Positions 1-8,966 of a stretch of DNA of 64,000 bases are shown here, one piece after another. Source of the DNA: Pseudomonadota bacterium (GTDB lineage: Bacteria > Pseudomonadota > Gammaproteobacteria > Burkholderiales > Burkholderiaceae_C); the NCBI GenBank assembly GCA_021808525.1, contig JAKBBK010000003.1, forward strand, positions 34,586-98,585. Direction: 5' to 3'. The position numbers and the translations under genes are program-made. Each line of letters opens with the position of its first letter. Position 1 is the stretch's first letter. The notes beneath the pieces were generated by a model, which was not told where the DNA came from, ran no database searches, and worked only from the letters and a program-made list of their open reading frames with translations.

Positions 1-314
1 GTCCCCTGAACCTGCCCTACGACGGCCAGTATCTGTTTTTCACCCCGAGGGGCCTGCGGATCCTGCCCATCACCCTGAGCTCCGAGGGCGGCACCCTGCC
101 GGATGTCTCGGTGCCCTCGAGCATCCGCATCGCCGACGCCACCTCCCTGTCCCTCGCTGCCTATGCCTACGACGATTACGGCAGGTACCAGAGCGCTCGG
201 AACATCATGGTCCTGGGGCTGCCGTATTTTTTCGGGCGCAGCATCGCGTACGCGATGGCCGGCACATCCAGCGGCCTGGGCACCGGGCCCATCATCGGGG
301 TGCTGCGGCCTTGA
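1..314 (+). CDS. DUF3443 family protein, C-terminal part only (truncated by window start)
   Basis: Frame 3 ends ...GLPYFFGRSIAYAMAGTSSGLGTGPIIGVLRP*, matching the C-termini of the two full paralogues at 731-1960 and 2673-3902. Confidence 0.8.
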   Translation, partial: PLNLPYDGQYLFFTPRGLRILPITLSSEGGTLPDVSVPSSIRIADATSLSLAAYAYDDYGRYQSARNIMVLGLPYFFGRSIAYAMAGTSSGLGTGPIIGVLRP

Positions 315-521
315 CGGCCCGCGGCGCACCCATGCCCGGGGGCCGTGGCTGCTCCACCACGGGACGGACGCTCCGCGCCTGGCGGGGGGCAGGGCGGCGA
401 GCTTGCCGCGCGACCCTTCGATGAAACCCGCGTTGATCAGCGCCAGCTCACGCGCGCTTGCGCGCAGGCCCTCTAGATTGGCGCCATGGGCCCGGTTGTC
501 GAGGTCCGAAGGGGGAATTCC
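315..521. repeat. Duplicated intergenic block, copy 1 (partner at 1961-2169)
   Basis: Near-identical sequence, e.g. cttcgatgaaacccgcgttgatcagcgccagctcacgcgcgcttgcgcgcaggccctctagattggcgccatgggcccggttgtcgagg, present in both. Confidence 0.85.
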
Positions 522-734
522 ATGATCACCATGGTTCCGGTCAGGAGCGCATGCGCGCGCAGGCTTGCCACCGCCATGGCCTGGCCCACGCATGCCATGC
601 CTTCCATCAAGGATCTGTACGCCGGTTGCTTTCCCGGCTGCCTGGCGTGGAGCCATGCGCATCCGCAGCCGGGCTACGTGCCGGCGAGGATTCCGCCCGG
701 CGTGGACCCGGCCAAGCTGGGAGTGCAGCCATGA
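522..734 (+). pseudogene. DUF2844 remnant with two in-frame internal deletions (70 aa versus 168 aa in the intact paralogue)
   Basis: MITMVPVRSACARRLATAMAWPTHAMPSIKDLYAGCFPGCLAWSHAHPQPGYVPARIPPGVDPAKLGVQP aligns to both ends and the middle of 2170-2676. Confidence 0.75.
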
Positions 735-1960
735 AGGCCCGCGTCCTGGATGGGCTGCCGGGGGCGCCAGCCCGGCTCGCGCGCCACGCAGCGGTGCTGG
801 TGCTCGCGCTGCTCCTCGGCGCGGGCCTGGGCGGCTGCGGCGGCGGCTCCTCCTCGTCGCTGGCGGCCAACCAGATGCGCCTGACGGTCGAGGAAAACCC
901 CGAGGTCGACGCCATCAACCCCGGCGGGGCCATGCGCGACCAGCCCTACGTATCGATCCTGGTGTGCGACGCCTCGGAGCATTGCGTGACGGTTCCGTAC
1001 GTGGAGGTCGATAGCGGATCCACCGGCCTGCGTCTGCGCTACAAGGCGCTGGCGGGGCTGGACCTGCAGCCCGTGGCCACGGCCAGCGGCGCGCAACTCG
1101 ACGACTGCGCACCCTTCGTCGGCGGATACGTCTGGGGCAGCGTGGAGCAGGCCTACGTGCAGCTGGGCGACGAGCCTCGCATGCAACTGCCCATCCAGGT
1201 CTACGGCAGTGGGGGCCCGGCCGTCCCGGTGGCGAAGGACTGCACCCTCTTCGGCAACGACACCGGCAAGCTGCTCACGCTGGGGGGCAACGGCATCCTG
1301 GGTATCCAGGGGCTGGTGCAGGCCCCCACCTACTACTTTGCCTGCGCCGGGACCTCCTGCACCTACAAGCCCTCGATTCCCAGCGCCGACGAGGTGATCA
1401 ACCCGGTGGCCTCCCTGGACGATTCCGACGACAACGGCGTGATCCTGACCCTCCCTTCGGTTCCGGCCAGCGGCGCCGTCATGGCGCAAGGCACGCTGAC
1501 CTTCGGACTCGACACCCGGGACGACAACCGCACCACGGGTTTCGTGCCCATTGCCACCGACGCTTACTACAACATGACCGTGACAGCGCAGGGGGTGAGC
1601 TTCCCCGATTCGACCATCGACAGCGGAACGAATGGCTATTCGGGCGCATTCAACCTTCCTTATGACCCCGCGACGACGGGCTTCGACCCGGCGAGCCCGC
1701 AGGCGCTGACGCTCACGCTGTCGAATGCGGCAGGCACGCTGCCCGATGTGTCGGTGCCGTCGACCATCGACATCGCCAACAGCGACCTGCTGCTCGCCGG
1801 CTCGAACTACGCGCTCGACGACGTCGGCTCCTACGACAGCTCCTCGACCGCGGTCCTGGTGGGCCTGCCGTACTTCTTCGGTCGCAGCATCGCCTACGTG
1901 ATGAGCGGCAAGACCAGCGGCCTGGGCACCGGGCCCATGATCGGGGTGCTGCGGCCTTGA
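731..1960 (+). CDS. DUF3443 family lipoprotein, pepsin-like motif pattern
   Basis: Signal peptide with lipobox LGGC; VDSGSTGLR, NGILGI, TIDSGTNG and VGLPYFFGRSIAY motifs; ATGA overlap with the upstream ORF. Confidence 0.8.
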   Translation: MKARVLDGLPGAPARLARHAAVLVLALLLGAGLGGCGGGSSSSLAANQMRLTVEENPEVDAINPGGAMRDQPYVSILVCDASEHCVTVPYVEVDSGSTGLRLRYKALAGLDLQPVATASGAQLDDCAPFVGGYVWGSVEQAYVQLGDEPRMQLPIQVYGSGGPAVPVAKDCTLFGNDTGKLLTLGGNGILGIQGLVQAPTYYFACAGTSCTYKPSIPSADEVINPVASLDDSDDNGVILTLPSVPASGAVMAQGTLTFGLDTRDDNRTTGFVPIATDAYYNMTVTAQGVSFPDSTIDSGTNGYSGAFNLPYDPATTGFDPASPQALTLTLSNAAGTLPDVSVPSTIDIANSDLLLAGSNYALDDVGSYDSSSTAVLVGLPYFFGRSIAYVMSGKTSGLGTGPMIGVLRP

Positions 1961-2169
1961 AGGCCCGCGGCGCACCCATGCCCGGGGGCCGTGGCTGCTC
2001 CACCACGGCGCGGACGCTCCGCGCCTGGCGGGGCGGGCAGGGCGGCGAGCTTGCCGCGCGAACCTTCGATGAAACCCGCGTTGATCAGCGCCAGCTCACG
2101 CGCGCTTGCGCGCAGGCCCTCTAGATTGGCGCCATGGGCCCGGTTGTCGAGGCCCGCAGGGGGAACTCC
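1961..2169. repeat. Duplicated intergenic block, copy 2
   Basis: See 315-521. Confidence 0.85.
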
Positions 2170-2676
2170 ATGATCACCATGGTTGCGGTTAGGAACACAT
2201 GCGCACGCAGGCTTGCGCGCGCCACGGTCGCCCTGGTCCTTTCGGGGCTGTGCGCGGCCCCCGTGGCACAGGCCGCGCTCGGACAAGCGGTGTCGAGCGT
2301 GTGGGCCGACGGGCGCGTGACCGAGGCCACGCATGTGCTGGACCTTCAGGGGCCGCTGGTTTCGGAAACCACGGTGCTGACTTCCTTCGGCGTGCAGGCG
2401 CGCGAGTTCAGCGGGCCGTCGGGGCGGATTTTCGCCATGACCTGGTCCACCCATGGCATGCCCTACATCAAGGATCTGTACGCCGGTTACTTTCCCGGCT
2501 ACCTGGCGTGGATCCATGCGCATCCGCAGCCGGGCTACGTCCCGGCGCTGAGCGTGCAGACGCAGGATCTGCGGGCCCACATGGAAGGGCATATGGGCGA
2601 CTGGTTCGGCTCGGCCTACGTGCCGGCGCTGATTCCGCCCGGCGTGGACCTGGCCGGCCTGGGCGTGCAGCCATGA
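2170..2676 (+). CDS. DUF2844 family secreted protein
   Basis: Sec signal ...APVAQAALGQAVSSVWADGR; conserved C-terminus PPGVDLAGLGVQP; stop overlaps the next ATG (ATGA). Confidence 0.75.
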   Translation: MITMVAVRNTCARRLARATVALVLSGLCAAPVAQAALGQAVSSVWADGRVTEATHVLDLQGPLVSETTVLTSFGVQAREFSGPSGRIFAMTWSTHGMPYIKDLYAGYFPGYLAWIHAHPQPGYVPALSVQTQDLRAHMEGHMGDWFGSAYVPALIPPGVDLAGLGVQP

Positions 2677-3902
2677 AGGCCCGCGTCCTGGATGGGCTGC
2701 CGGGGGCGCCAGCCCGGCTCGCGCGCCACGCAGCGGTGCTGGTGCTCGCGCTGCTGCTCGGCGCGGGCCTGGGCGGCTGCGGCGGCGGCTCCTCCTCGTC
2801 GCTGGCGGCCAACCAGATGCGCGTGAGCGTGGAGCCGGATGCGCAGATCCAGGCCATCGATCCCGGAGCTGCCTCGGTCGACCTGCCCTATGTGTCGGTG
2901 GTCGTGTGCGATGCCTCGGATCATTGCGTGACCGTGCCCTATGTGCAGCTCGATACCGGCTCCACCGGGCTGCGCCTGCGCGCCAAGGCCCTGGCGGGAC
3001 TGGAGCTGCGACCCATCCGTCTGTCCGACGGTGGGCAGCTCGATACCTGCGAGGACTTCCTGTCCGGCTACGCCTGGGGCAGCGTGGAGCGGGCGACCGT
3101 GGAACTGGGCCGCGAGGCGCCCATCGCCGTGCCCATCGAGGTCTATGGAAGCGGCGGGCCCGCCCCCGCGGTTCCAGCGTACTGCGCATCCCTGGGCAAC
3201 AACAGCGGAAGCCTGCTCGGCATCGGCGCGAACGGCGTACTCGGTGTCGATGGCGTGCAGTCCTTCGGGGCACCTTACTGGGACTGCCAGGGCAACGCCT
3301 GCACCCAGCTGAGCGCGCTGCCCAAGGGCGATGACGTCTCCAATCCCGTGAGCTACCTGGGAGACTACGACAACAACGGCCTGATCCTGACCCTGCCGTC
3401 CATCCCGGCCAGCGGTGCCGCCATGGCGCAAGGCACGCTGACCTTCGGGCTCGACACCCGGGACGACAATCTGACGACGGGGTTCGCGGCCATCCCCGCC
3501 GACAGCAACGTGGACATCGGCGTGACCGTGCAAGGCCAGGACTATCCTTATTCAACCATCGACAGCGGATCGAACGGCTACTTCGGGCCCTTGAACCTGC
3601 CCTATGACAGTGCGTCGCTGTCCTTCACGCCCGCGACCCCGCAGGTCCTGCCGATGACCCTGAGCAGCGGGCAGGGGGCCCTTCCCTCGGTCGCCTGGTC
3701 CACCAGCATCGACATCGGCAACGGCCTGGCCCTGCAGAACGGCGGGTCCTTCGCCCTCGATGACGTCGGCGCCTACTCGGACACTCCGGGCACGTTCCTG
3801 CTGGGCCTGCCGTACTTCTTCGGTCGCAGCATCGCCTATGGGATGGCCGGCATGCCCAGCGGCCTGGGCGTCGGGCCCATCATCGGGGTGCTGCGGCCTT
3901 GA
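2673..3902 (+). CDS. DUF3443 family lipoprotein, pepsin-like motif pattern
   Basis: Near-identical signal peptide and lipobox to 731-1960; LDTGSTGLR, NGVLGV, TIDSGSNG and LGLPYFFGRSIAY motifs. Confidence 0.8.
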   Translation: MKARVLDGLPGAPARLARHAAVLVLALLLGAGLGGCGGGSSSSLAANQMRVSVEPDAQIQAIDPGAASVDLPYVSVVVCDASDHCVTVPYVQLDTGSTGLRLRAKALAGLELRPIRLSDGGQLDTCEDFLSGYAWGSVERATVELGREAPIAVPIEVYGSGGPAPAVPAYCASLGNNSGSLLGIGANGVLGVDGVQSFGAPYWDCQGNACTQLSALPKGDDVSNPVSYLGDYDNNGLILTLPSIPASGAAMAQGTLTFGLDTRDDNLTTGFAAIPADSNVDIGVTVQGQDYPYSTIDSGSNGYFGPLNLPYDSASLSFTPATPQVLPMTLSSGQGALPSVAWSTSIDIGNGLALQNGGSFALDDVGAYSDTPGTFLLGLPYFFGRSIAYGMAGMPSGLGVGPIIGVLRP

Positions 3903-4390
3903 GCGCCTGGCAGGTCGGGGCCGCCTTGTGCCTTGGGCTGGGCCTGTGCGCGGCCCGGCCCGCGCAGGCGGGGCTGGGAGAGCCGGCCTCGGCCGCTGCG
4001 GCGGATGGGCGGATCGTGTTTCCGACCCAGCGCTTCGACCTGGGCGGACTGATGGACATGGCCGGCACCCCCGTCTGGGTGACCACCCTGCGCAGGCCCT
4101 TCGGGGTGGTGGTGCGGGAATTCTCCGGTCAATCCGGCGTGGTGTTCGCGATGGCCTGGGCCGGGCGCGGGCTGCCGCGCCTGCGCAGGTTGTACGGCCG
4201 CTACTTTCCCGCCTACCTGGCCTGGGTGCGCGGCCATCCCTCGCCAGGCTACGACCCCTGGTCGAGCGTGCGCACGCCGAGCATCGTCGGCCATGTCGAA
4301 GGCGCCATGGGGGACTGGTACGGCTCGGCCTACGCGCCCGAGCTGGTCCCGCCCGGGGTGGAATTGAGCAGCCTGGGGGTGCAGCCCTGA
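3899..4390 (+). CDS. DUF2844 family secreted protein, divergent copy
   Basis: TTG start overlapping the upstream stop (TTGA); signal peptide ...ARPAQAGLGEP; EFSGQSGVVFAMAW and PPGVELSSLGVQP match the 2170-2676 paralogue. Confidence 0.7.
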   Translation: MSAWQVGAALCLGLGLCAARPAQAGLGEPASAAAADGRIVFPTQRFDLGGLMDMAGTPVWVTTLRRPFGVVVREFSGQSGVVFAMAWAGRGLPRLRRLYGRYFPAYLAWVRGHPSPGYDPWSSVRTPSIVGHVEGAMGDWYGSAYAPELVPPGVELSSLGVQP

Positions 4391-4448
4391 GGACCCGCGC
4401 CGCCGAGGCACTACAGTACGGCCCTCGCCCCCCTGGATGCGCCCGACC

Positions 4449-4961
4449 ATGCCCGTGGAATCCTCCTCCTATGCCGTGCTGTTGTGCTGCATGGGCAATA
4501 TCTGCCGCTCCCCCAGCGCCGAGGGCCTGTTGCGCGCCGAGGCGGCCCGGCTGGGCCTGGATGGACAGTTGCACGTGGATTCGGCGGGCACCCATGGCTA
4601 CCACGCCGGGGAGGCCCCCGATGCGCGCGCGCAGCGCCACGCGCAGCGCCGCGGCGTGGACCTGGGATCCTTGCGCGCGCGCCAGGTCGAGCCGGCCGAT
4701 TTCGAGCGCTTCGACCTGATCCTCGCCATGGACCGCGACAACCTGCAGTGGCTGCGCGAGGCCTGCCCGCCGCAGCTGCAGCACAAGCTGCGGCTCATGA
4801 TGAGCTTCGCGCCGCGCGCCGGAACCGACGAGGTGCCGGACCCCTACTACGGTGGGGCGGAGGGCTTCGAGCGCGTGCTGGACCTGCTGGACCAGGCCTG
4901 CGCCGGGCTGCTGGGCCATGTGCAGGCCGAGCTGCAGATGCGCAGGCGCGGCGCTACATGA
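4449..4961 (+). CDS. Low-molecular-weight protein tyrosine phosphatase
   Basis: P-loop CCMGNICRSPSAEG near the N-terminus and C-terminal DPYYGG motif. Confidence 0.9.
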   Translation: MPVESSSYAVLLCCMGNICRSPSAEGLLRAEAARLGLDGQLHVDSAGTHGYHAGEAPDARAQRHAQRRGVDLGSLRARQVEPADFERFDLILAMDRDNLQWLREACPPQLQHKLRLMMSFAPRAGTDEVPDPYYGGAEGFERVLDLLDQACAGLLGHVQAELQMRRRGAT

Positions 4962-6150
4962 CTTCCTCGCGCCGGGCCACGGGCCGCGGCCCGGTGTCGC
5001 GGCGCAGCGGCAGGTGCCGGCGCAGTTCGTCGAGCTGTTCGTGCATCATCTCGCCCTCGCGATCCAGGTGGGCGGCGATGGCCGCGCGCAGGCGCGGCTC
5101 GGCCACCCAGTGGGCCGAGGTGCATTCCACCGGCAGCAGGCCGCGGGCCATCTTGTGGCTTCCCTGCGCGCCGCCCTCGAAGACCTCGAAGCCCTGTTCC
5201 AGGCAGAACTGCAGAGGTTCGTAGTAGCACAGCTCGAAGTGCAGCAGCGGCACGTGGCGCAGCGCGCCCCAGTAGCGTCCGTAGGCGCGTCGCAGCGTCG
5301 GGTCCAGCAGGATCAGGGAGCAGGCGATGTCCTCGCCGTGCAGGCTGGCGACGAGCAGCAGCAGGTGCTCGGGCATGCGCTCGCCCAGGCGCAGGAAGAA
5401 CTCCAGGTTCAAATAGGGCATCGAGCCATGCTCGGCGTAGGTCTGTTCGTAGCAGCGCACGAACAGCTCCCAGGCGGCGCGGTCGATGGCCGGGCCGCGC
5501 AGGCGGCGCAGTTGCACGCCGCTTTCGCGCACCTTGCGCCGCTCCTGGCGCAGTTTCTTGCGCTTGTCGTGGTTCAGCGCGCCGACGAAGGCCTCGAAGT
5601 CGGGCCAGGGCGGCGTGGCCTGGCGCCAGTGGTATTGCACCGTGGTGCGGGTCATCAGGCCGGCCGCCTCGCACAGCTCGCGCTCCTCGTCGCTCAGGAA
5701 CAGCAGGTGCAGCGAGGACACCCGGGTGCTGCGCGCCAGGTCGAGCAGCACGCGCAACAGCGCGGCGCGGGCCTCGCGGTCGCGCCCGAGCAGGCGTGCT
5801 CCGCGCACCGGCGTGAAGGGCGTGGCCAGCAGCAGCTTGGGGTAGTAGGGCAGGCCGCAGCGCTCGTGCGCGTCGGCCCAGCTCCAGTCGAACACGTACT
5901 CGCCCATCGAGTGGCCCTTGGCGTAGACCACGCAGGCGGCGACCAGTTCTCCCGAGGCGTCGAACAGGCAGGGCACGAGCGCCTGCCAGCCGGTGTCGGG
6001 TACCGCGCAGGCGCTTTGCTCCAGCGCCGAAAGCCAGGCGTGGCGCTGGAACAGGGTGCTGCCGGGGGTCGCCGCCGCCAGCGCGTCCCAGCGCGCGGCG
6101 TCGACCGATTCCAGCCCTTGTCCGATCTCGATGCGAAAATCCCTGTCCAT
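4954..6150 (-). CDS. GNAT/FemAB-like N-acyltransferase (COG3146 type)
   Basis: Long ORF with FQRHAWLSALE, YVFDWSWADAHERCGLPYYPKLL and FEGGAQGSHKMARGLLP motifs; start chosen at MDRDFRIEIG. Confidence 0.8.
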   Translation of the reverse strand: MDRDFRIEIGQGLESVDAARWDALAAATPGSTLFQRHAWLSALEQSACAVPDTGWQALVPCLFDASGELVAACVVYAKGHSMGEYVFDWSWADAHERCGLPYYPKLLLATPFTPVRGARLLGRDREARAALLRVLLDLARSTRVSSLHLLFLSDEERELCEAAGLMTRTTVQYHWRQATPPWPDFEAFVGALNHDKRKKLRQERRKVRESGVQLRRLRGPAIDRAAWELFVRCYEQTYAEHGSMPYLNLEFFLRLGERMPEHLLLLVASLHGEDIACSLILLDPTLRRAYGRYWGALRHVPLLHFELCYYEPLQFCLEQGFEVFEGGAQGSHKMARGLLPVECTSAHWVAEPRLRAAIAAHLDREGEMMHEQLDELRRHLPLRRDTGPRPVARREEVM

Positions 6151-7849
6151 GCCCCTTTCCATCGCGATTGCCCAATTCGATCCCGTGGTCGGCGACCTCG
6201 CCGGCAACGCCCGCGCCATCGAGGCGCTGGCCGAGCAGGCCCATGCGGCCGGCGCCGGCCTGCTGCTGACCCCCGAGATGGCCCTGACCGGCTACCCGCC
6301 CGAGGATCTGCTGCTGCGCCCGGCCTTCATGCGGGCGGTGCAGCAGACCCTGCGCGAGCTGGCCGGGCGACTGCGCCGCCTGCCGGGCCTGGCCCTGGTG
6401 GTCGGCCATCCGCATGTGCCCGGCGCCGCCGCCGATGAGCGTACCCCATCGACGCAGCGCCCGCTGCGCTGGAACGCGGCCTCGGTGCTGCGCGACGGCG
6501 CCATCGAGGCCACCTACGGCAAGCTCGAGCTGCCCAACTACCAGGTGTTCGACGAGCGGCGCTATTTCGCCAGCGGGGGCGAGCCGGTGGTGTTCGAGTG
6601 CCAGGGCGTGCGTTGCGGCATCAACGTGTGCGAGGACGCCTGGTTCGCGGAGGCGCCGCGGCGCGCGCGCGCCGCGGGCGCGCAGGTGCTGCTGGTGCTC
6701 AATGCCTCGCCCTTCCACCTGGGCAAGAGCGGCGAGCGCGAGGCGGTGATGCGCCAGCGCTGCCGCGAGACCGGCATGGCGCTGGTGTTCGCCCACGGCG
6801 TGGGCGGCCAGGATGAACTGGTGTTCGACGGCGGCTCCTTCGTGCTCGACGCCGCCGGCGAGCCCTGCCTGCGCGCGCCGCAGTTCGAGGCCTGCCTGCC
6901 CATCGCGCGCTTCGACGGCGCCCGCCCGGTGCCGGGCGAACTGGCGCCGCCCATGTCCCTGCAGCGCCAGGCCTGGTCGGCGCTGGTCACGGGCACGCGG
7001 GACTACGTGCGCAAGAACGGCTTCCCGGGGGTGCTGATCGGCCTGTCGGGCGGCGTGGACTCGGCGCTGGTGCTGGCCATCGCCGTGGACGCGCTGGGCC
7101 CCGAGCGGGTGCACACGGTGATGATGCCCTCTCCGTATACCGCGGACATTTCCCTGGAAGACGCCAGGGACATGGCGCAGCGCCTGGGGGTGCGCCACAG
7201 CGAACTGGACATCGCACCCATGTTCGAGGCCTTCCGCTCCACCCTGCGCCCCCTGCTTCGCGCGCACGAGGGCGACACCACGGAGGAGAACCTGCAGTCG
7301 CGCATCCGCGGCGTGCTGCTGATGGGCCTGTCGAACAACACCGGCGCCATGGTGCTGACCACCGGCAACAAGAGCGAGATGGCCACCGGCTACGCCACCC
7401 TGTACGGGGACATGGCCGGGGGCTTCGCCGTGATCAAGGACGTGCGCAAGACCCTGGTGTGGGAGCTCGCCCGCTGGCGCAACCGGCAGGCCGCGCAGGC
7501 CGGGCAGGTGGAGCCGATCCCGCGGCGCATCATCGAGCGTCCCCCGTCGGCCGAGCTGCGCCCCGACCAGCTCGACCAGGACAGCCTGCCCGCCTACGAG
7601 GTGCTGGACGCGATCCTGGAGGCCTACATGGAAAACGACCGCAGCGTCGAGGACATGCTGGCCCAGGGGCTGGCCGCGCCCGACATCGAGCGCGTGCTGG
7701 GCCTGCTGCGCATCGCCGAGTACAAGCGCCGCCAGGCTCCGCCGGGGGTGCGCATCACCCACCGCGCCTTCGGGCGCGACTGGCGCTACCCCATCACCTC
7801 GCGCTGGCGCGAGGAGCAGGAAGCCCGCCAGGCGCGCCCCGGTGCCTGA
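6149..7849 (+). CDS. nadE: Glutamine-dependent NAD+ synthase
   Basis: N-terminal nitrilase domain (SIAIAQFDPVVGD, NVCEDAWF) and C-terminal GLSGGVDSAL synthetase domain. Confidence 0.95.
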   Translation: MPLSIAIAQFDPVVGDLAGNARAIEALAEQAHAAGAGLLLTPEMALTGYPPEDLLLRPAFMRAVQQTLRELAGRLRRLPGLALVVGHPHVPGAAADERTPSTQRPLRWNAASVLRDGAIEATYGKLELPNYQVFDERRYFASGGEPVVFECQGVRCGINVCEDAWFAEAPRRARAAGAQVLLVLNASPFHLGKSGEREAVMRQRCRETGMALVFAHGVGGQDELVFDGGSFVLDAAGEPCLRAPQFEACLPIARFDGARPVPGELAPPMSLQRQAWSALVTGTRDYVRKNGFPGVLIGLSGGVDSALVLAIAVDALGPERVHTVMMPSPYTADISLEDARDMAQRLGVRHSELDIAPMFEAFRSTLRPLLRAHEGDTTEENLQSRIRGVLLMGLSNNTGAMVLTTGNKSEMATGYATLYGDMAGGFAVIKDVRKTLVWELARWRNRQAAQAGQVEPIPRRIIERPPSAELRPDQLDQDSLPAYEVLDAILEAYMENDRSVEDMLAQGLAAPDIERVLGLLRIAEYKRRQAPPGVRITHRAFGRDWRYPITSRWREEQEARQARPGA

Positions 7850-8287
<438 letters not shown>

Positions 8288-8338
8288 GTTTCCCTGCGAG
8301 GGCCCCCCTGCGGGGCTTGCGGGAATCCCGCGCCGCGC

Positions 8339-8932
8339 TCACACGGCTTCGCGCATGTGCCACCAGGGATCGTCGGACACCGGCTGCGCGCCGCCCAGGC
8401 GCAGCAGCAGGCGTTCCGGCTCGGAGTCCACCACCAGCAGGCCCAGCACCTGGGGCGCGACAAAACCCTGCTCGTGGCTCTGGGCCAGGAAATCCAGCAA
8501 GCCATCGTAGTAGCCCTGCACGTTGAGCAGGCCTACCGGCTTGTTGTGGTAGCCGAGCTGGCGCCAGGTCCAGATCTCGAACAGTTCCTCCAGCGTGCCG
8601 ATGCCTCCGGGCAGCGCGACGAAGGCGTCGGCGTAATCGGCCATCATCTTCTTGCGCTGGTGCATGGTCTGCACCACGTGCAGCTCGCTCAGGCCTTCGT
8701 GCGCCACTTCGCGTCCCACCAGCAGCTCGGTGGTCACCCCCACCACGCGGGCTCCGGCCTGCAGCGCCGCGTCGGCCGTGGCGTTCATCAGGCCCACGCT
8801 TCCCCCTCCGTAGATCAGGGTCAGGCCGCGCTCGGCGATGGCCCGGCCCAGGTCGACGGCCGCCTGCAGATAAGCCGGATCCGCTCCGGTGCGCGAACCG
8901 CAGTAGACGCAAAGGGAATGCATGCTCTTCAC
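8339..8932 (-). CDS. LOG family protein (TIGR00730 Rossmann fold; cytokinin riboside phosphoribohydrolase-like)
   Basis: SLCVYCGSRTGADPAY..., ALPGGIGTLEELFEIWTWRQLGYHNKP. Confidence 0.92.
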   Translation of the reverse strand: MKSMHSLCVYCGSRTGADPAYLQAAVDLGRAIAERGLTLIYGGGSVGLMNATADAALQAGARVVGVTTELLVGREVAHEGLSELHVVQTMHQRKKMMADYADAFVALPGGIGTLEELFEIWTWRQLGYHNKPVGLLNVQGYYDGLLDFLAQSHEQGFVAPQVLGLLVVDSEPERLLLRLGGAQPVSDDPWWHMREAV

Positions 8933-8966
8933 CCGCTGAAGCCGCGCCGGCCGGGGGGTGCGGGGT

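Noticed and set aside
1-4390. Transposon-mediated origin of the DUF array
   Set aside because: No transposase or terminal inverted repeats seen; homologous tandem duplication explains the repeated blocks.
8288-8338. Terminator between glnB and the LOG gene
   Set aside because: Several overlapping GC-rich partial hairpins but no clean stem or U-tract, so not called.
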